NCBI GenBank assembly: GCA_028692715.1
Contig: JAQUWU010000012.1
Coordinates: forward strand, 26,713-90,712
DNA: 64,000 nucleotides
Direction: 5' to 3'
DNA from: Paludibacter sp.
GTDB taxonomy: Bacteria; Bacteroidota; Bacteroidia; Bacteroidales; Paludibacteraceae
In this document: positions 61,149-64,000 of the stretch, piece by piece
How the letters are laid out: every line of letters starts with the position of its first letter
Numbering within the stretch: position 1 is the stretch's first letter
Made by a program: the position numbers and the translations under genes
The notes under the pieces: generated by a model
Databases searched by the model: none
What the model saw: only the letters and a program-made list of their open reading frames with translations
Told to the model about the DNA's origin: nothing

Positions 61149-62735
61149 TTATTTTTCGGTAGATATGTCCTGAAGAAATTGCTCAAATTCTTTGGTGCCC
61201 GAGAGATTAAGTTTTTGAACAATTCGTTGTCTTAATTTATATAAACTAGCCAATTGACAGTCTAATATAATTAATATATCAGTGGTGGGAACTTCAAGTA
61301 AGAGGAGAGAACATAAAATTAATTCTTTACGATTAATATCCGTACTTTTTCCGTATAATACAATAAATAAATTATTAAAAGTTTGATTCATTAATTTTTC
61401 AAACCGACCCCAGTCATCTAAATGTAAACAAAAAGTATATATTTCTATGTCAATTTGTTCTCGCTCTCTAATATCGGCTTTTTTATAACTTGTAGATTTT
61501 GACAATCTAGTTTCTTCTATTTTCTTAATTAAACTTTCTTTTAAAAGGACCTGTTTATTTATCAATTTTATTTCAACATTTTTCAATTGAATATCCTTGC
61601 TTTTACTCCTTTTGCGCAATTTTAAGAAAATAAATATACTCAAAGAAATAATTAGAAGGATAAATGAAATAAGAGCAACAACATATTTTTTTGATTTCTG
61701 AACTGTACCTTTTGTTATATAAATATCTTCTAATACACTGGATTTTGTTTGAATCTCAATTTTTCTTACAGAATCTGTACAATCTTGATATTTTCCCATA
61801 TATAACTCCGTTTTCTTAAAATCTCCTTTTTTATACTCTGTATTTGCAAGTATTCTAAAGCTTTCCCTTTGAATTATGTATGTATTTGGATATTTGAATG
61901 ATAAATTTGAATAATAAATTGCAGATTCATATCTATTTAATCTGTAATAAATATCTGCCAACACATAACATCTTATAGCATAATTTGTACCTTTGAATGG
62001 GTATAACAAACTTTTATTTAAATATATTAGTGCAGAATCGTATTTTGAATCATTATAATAGTTTATACCAATTTCTTGTAAAGCTGCACCATTAACAAAT
62101 GAATCTACTGTTTGAGTTAATGCGCTATTATAGTAAACAAAGGCCTTTTTAAAATTTTTTGATAAACGCCAGACTCTACCAATATCAATTAATTTATATG
62201 ATGTCTCGATTAAATCATTTGCTTTCTGAAAATAGAATTTTGATTGTTGAAATTTTAATAATGCTTCCTTATAATCTTTTTGAAACGAACAAATATCCCC
62301 CATATCAGAGTATATTTTTCCTAACAAATAGTTCTGATTTGAATTTTGAATTAAATCCTGTGCTTTCAAATACAATTCAGTAGCCTTATCAAATCGTTGT
62401 GCAATCTTATATAACCTTGCTTTATAATAATATGCAATGGCTAATTCATTATTTTTAAAGGTGTTTTTATAATAGTTAATTGAAAAATTTATAACAGAGT
62501 CTGCAGGAAGTGAGCTATTTGTTTTATCAAGTGCCTGAAAAAGTAAAATTCCATAAAGCGCACGATTTTCATCGGATTTTAGTTGAGTGTTTTTTATGTT
62601 TTGTAATAAGTGTAGTGCTGAATCGGGGGAAGTTTCTAAAATTTGTTCAGCAATTTTTAATTCATTGGGCGAAGTTACACATCCTGTTAATAACAGAAGA
62701 AATAAATAGATGAATATACGGAATTTATACAGCAT
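61149..62735 (-). CDS. Membrane-anchored TPR protein with C-terminal HTH, paralogue 3
   Basis: 528 residues. Same layout as paralogues 1 and 2: lipobox (LLLLTGCVT), TPR array, a transmembrane segment (residues about 352-374), coiled coil and HTH (INRKELILCS, then ASLYKLRQRIVQK). It is clearly diverged at the amino-acid level over its whole length, so it is an older paralogue. A -7 box (TAGTTTTG, minus strand, 62782-62789) lies 47 bases upstream. It is the outermost gene of the regulator cluster. Confidence 0.83.
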   Translation of the reverse strand: MLYKFRIFIYLFLLLLTGCVTSPNELKIAEQILETSPDSALHLLQNIKNTQLKSDENRALYGILLFQALDKTNSSLPADSVINFSINYYKNTFKNNELAIAYYYKARLYKIAQRFDKATELYLKAQDLIQNSNQNYLLGKIYSDMGDICSFQKDYKEALLKFQQSKFYFQKANDLIETSYKLIDIGRVWRLSKNFKKAFVYYNSALTQTVDSFVNGAALQEIGINYYNDSKYDSALIYLNKSLLYPFKGTNYAIRCYVLADIYYRLNRYESAIYYSNLSFKYPNTYIIQRESFRILANTEYKKGDFKKTELYMGKYQDCTDSVRKIEIQTKSSVLEDIYITKGTVQKSKKYVVALISFILLIISLSIFIFLKLRKRSKSKDIQLKNVEIKLINKQVLLKESLIKKIEETRLSKSTSYKKADIREREQIDIEIYTFCLHLDDWGRFEKLMNQTFNNLFIVLYGKSTDINRKELILCSLLLLEVPTTDILIILDCQLASLYKLRQRIVQKLNLSGTKEFEQFLQDISTEK

Positions 62736-62781
62736 AAAAAGGCATGAGGGGATTCTCTAAATTAATTTTAGAATATCTATG

Positions 62782-62789
62782 CAAAACTA
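62782..62789 (-). promoter_or_regulatory. -7 box of TPR-HTH paralogue 3
   Basis: The minus strand reads TAGTTTTG, matching TAnnTTTG, 46 bases before the start codon. Confidence 0.45.
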
Positions 62790-62890
62790 CAAATTTAAAT
62801 TCGGTTTTTTTCTACAATACAGAACATCTTTAAATCAAAAAAACACAAAAAAACCTTAATACAACTACTTATTATACACATTACGGATGA

Positions 62891-63580
62891 TTATGCAACT
62901 GCCAACGTAAATATGCTTATTTTGACATTTGTTATTTTTGTAAGTGCTTTTATGCAGGCCTCCAAAGTAGAGCCGGTAGTTAAAACATCATCAATAAGTA
63001 AAATGTGTTTTCCTGCGTAGGTGTTTTTGTCGTTAACATCAAAAATACCTTCGGTATTTTCGTATCGTTCGTATACTGTTTTTTTAGTTTGCGTGGTATT
63101 TTCTCTGATTCTTATCAAAGTCTTTGTATCCATTGGTTTTTCGAAAATATCAGAAATTCCCTTTCCTATCCACTCACTTTGGTTATATCCCCGTTTAGCA
63201 AATTTTTTGGGATGTAGTGGAACAGGAATTATTACATCTACCGTTGAAAAATCGACTGATTCTAATAGGTCGGCAGCAGCATATTTACCCAACACCTCTC
63301 CTATTTCTTTGTTACCTTTGTATTTTAGAGCATGAAGTAATTTTTGAAAAGGAGAACCTTTTTGAAAAAAGAAAAAAGAAGTACCCCGATAGACATTCAC
63401 TTTTCCCCAGAACTTTTTTTCAATCGGATTGTCTTGTAGCAAATGAAAATTAGTTTTTGGAATTTCATGCAAACAGGACATACAAATATGTTGCTCATTT
63501 TTTATCAAATTTTCGCCACATACCAAGCATACATTTGGAAAAAATAAATCAAAAAAATCTTTCAATGGATTTGTTTTCAT
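62891..63580 (-). CDS. comF: ComF-family phosphoribosyltransferase-like protein
   Basis: 229 residues from ATG at 63580. A TTG 33 bases upstream is also in frame but less likely. Two zinc-finger-like Cys pairs (CLVCG and CMSC) lie at residues about 15-35. The C-terminal domain has DVIIPVPLHPKKFAKRGYNQ and ILLIDDVLTTGSTLEA, the PRPP-binding loop. ComF is needed for DNA uptake in transformation in some species. It stands alone after the regulator cluster. DprA is the other competence-type gene in this window. Confidence 0.92.
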   Translation of the reverse strand: MKTNPLKDFFDLFFPNVCLVCGENLIKNEQHICMSCLHEIPKTNFHLLQDNPIEKKFWGKVNVYRGTSFFFFQKGSPFQKLLHALKYKGNKEIGEVLGKYAAADLLESVDFSTVDVIIPVPLHPKKFAKRGYNQSEWIGKGISDIFEKPMDTKTLIRIRENTTQTKKTVYERYENTEGIFDVNDKNTYAGKHILLIDDVLTTGSTLEACIKALTKITNVKISIFTLAVA

Positions 63581-63876
63581 GAGCTCATTAATTTTTTTAA
63601 TGATTATCTGCAATTTGACCTAATTTAAATTTGAGACAAGAATTAAGTAATGAGAATAATATAATGTCGTATCAATATTCAAGTAATTGACTGTATATCT
63701 TAATTTTATTAAATAGTAAATACTTAATACTGGTTTTTGATTCAAAATAAATGATTCCTATAAAAAAATATAACCACGAATTTACACAAATTATAAATAT
63801 GCATTTTTAGTAAAAATTCATGGTTGAAAATGAATTCAATATTTTATTATACAAAATAATTGTGTTTAATATTTAT

Positions 63877-64000
63877 AAGTAATTGAAAACAAATAATGTC
63901 GTATTTTGCATGAAAATATTTAAGAATAGAACGCTGATTTTCACTGATAGAGTGGATTTGAAAAAACGGATTTGAATTCCGATAAATCGGAATGATTTAC
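63877..64000. repeat. AAGTAA-end dispersed repeat, copy C, cut by the window edge
   Basis: Begins AAGTAATTGAAAACAAATAA (the inverse of the right end of copies A and B) and includes AGAACGCTGATTTTCACTG. It keeps the undisturbed TCAGCGTTCT sequence where copies A and B hold the 19-bp palindrome. The gap 63614-63876 before it shows no gene. Confidence 0.7.

Overview
The window is a low-GC stretch of a Bacteroidota chromosome, most likely a fermentative, T9SS-bearing member of the Bacteroidia. The evidence is TamL-type outer membrane assembly, two proteins with C-terminal type IX sorting domains, DUF3244 and HU-like proteins of Bacteroidota type, promoters with the TAnnTTTG -7 box, and a succinate/acetate-type CoA-transferase. 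The genus cannot be fixed from the sequence alone. No rRNA, CRISPR array, prophage or complete insertion sequence was seen.

Layout. 1-5.7 kb: end of an RNA methyltransferase, tamL, rnhB-cvpA and a secreted low-complexity protein. 6-11.2 kb: glycosyltransferase, radical SAM enzyme, DUF3267 protein, dnaG and a small lipoprotein. 11.5-24 kb: rpoN, a PAP2-like membrane protein, prfB with its programmed frameshift, a transglutaminase-like protein, a DUF2271 lipoprotein, a GNAT-ovoA pair, a SWIM/SNF2 helicase, a UPF0158 protein and an aspartoacylase-like gene remnant. 24-30 kb: rpiB, thiL, rpsT, tRNA-Glu, recO, an NlpC/P60-LysM hydrolase, an LD-carboxypeptidase and a cupin. 30-36.5 kb: a DUF1016 remnant, then an ABC exporter pair and radC, with two four-helix-bundle genes inserted among them. 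36.6-45.6 kb: VanZ, dprA, DUF4268, pstS with a porin, a C1 peptidase, pepD and a CoA-transferase. 45.6-55 kb: two T9SS surface proteins and two gene remnants, a tyrosine-phenol-lyase-like enzyme behind an attenuator-like hairpin, and an S9 peptidase. 56-62.7 kb: three membrane-anchored TPR-HTH regulators (two a recent tandem duplication), an HU-like protein and a DUF3244 protein. 62.9-63.6 kb: comF.

The most interesting content lies between the genes. (i) A 158-190 bp MITE is present three times with 12-bp terminal inverted repeats and exact 8-bp target duplications. (ii) A different 415-bp element sits in the promoter of one TPR-HTH gene. The duplicated neighbour preserves the empty site, and the inverted repeat of the element supplies a TTG at -33 spacing. 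(iii) A second repeat family with AAGTAA ends occurs four times, two copies carrying a nested 19-bp palindrome. (iv) Many short gaps are filled by inverted pairs of CCCCTAAAGGGG-type repeats. (v) Two four-helix-bundle genes are each bracketed by inverted low-complexity tracts that run up to the stop codons of their hosts. (vi) A structured leader recurs before two T9SS cargo genes and one remnant.

Working together: the housekeeping set (dnaG, rpoN, prfB, rpsT, recO, radC, dprA, thiL, rpiB) is ordinary. The peptidases (C1, M20, S9, S66), the beta-eliminating lyase and the CoA-transferase fit amino-acid and carbohydrate fermentation with acetate-type end products. PstS plus a porin fit phosphate uptake. 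The TPR-HTH cluster looks like a small surface-sensing regulatory locus that has been duplicating, diversifying and accumulating mobile elements.
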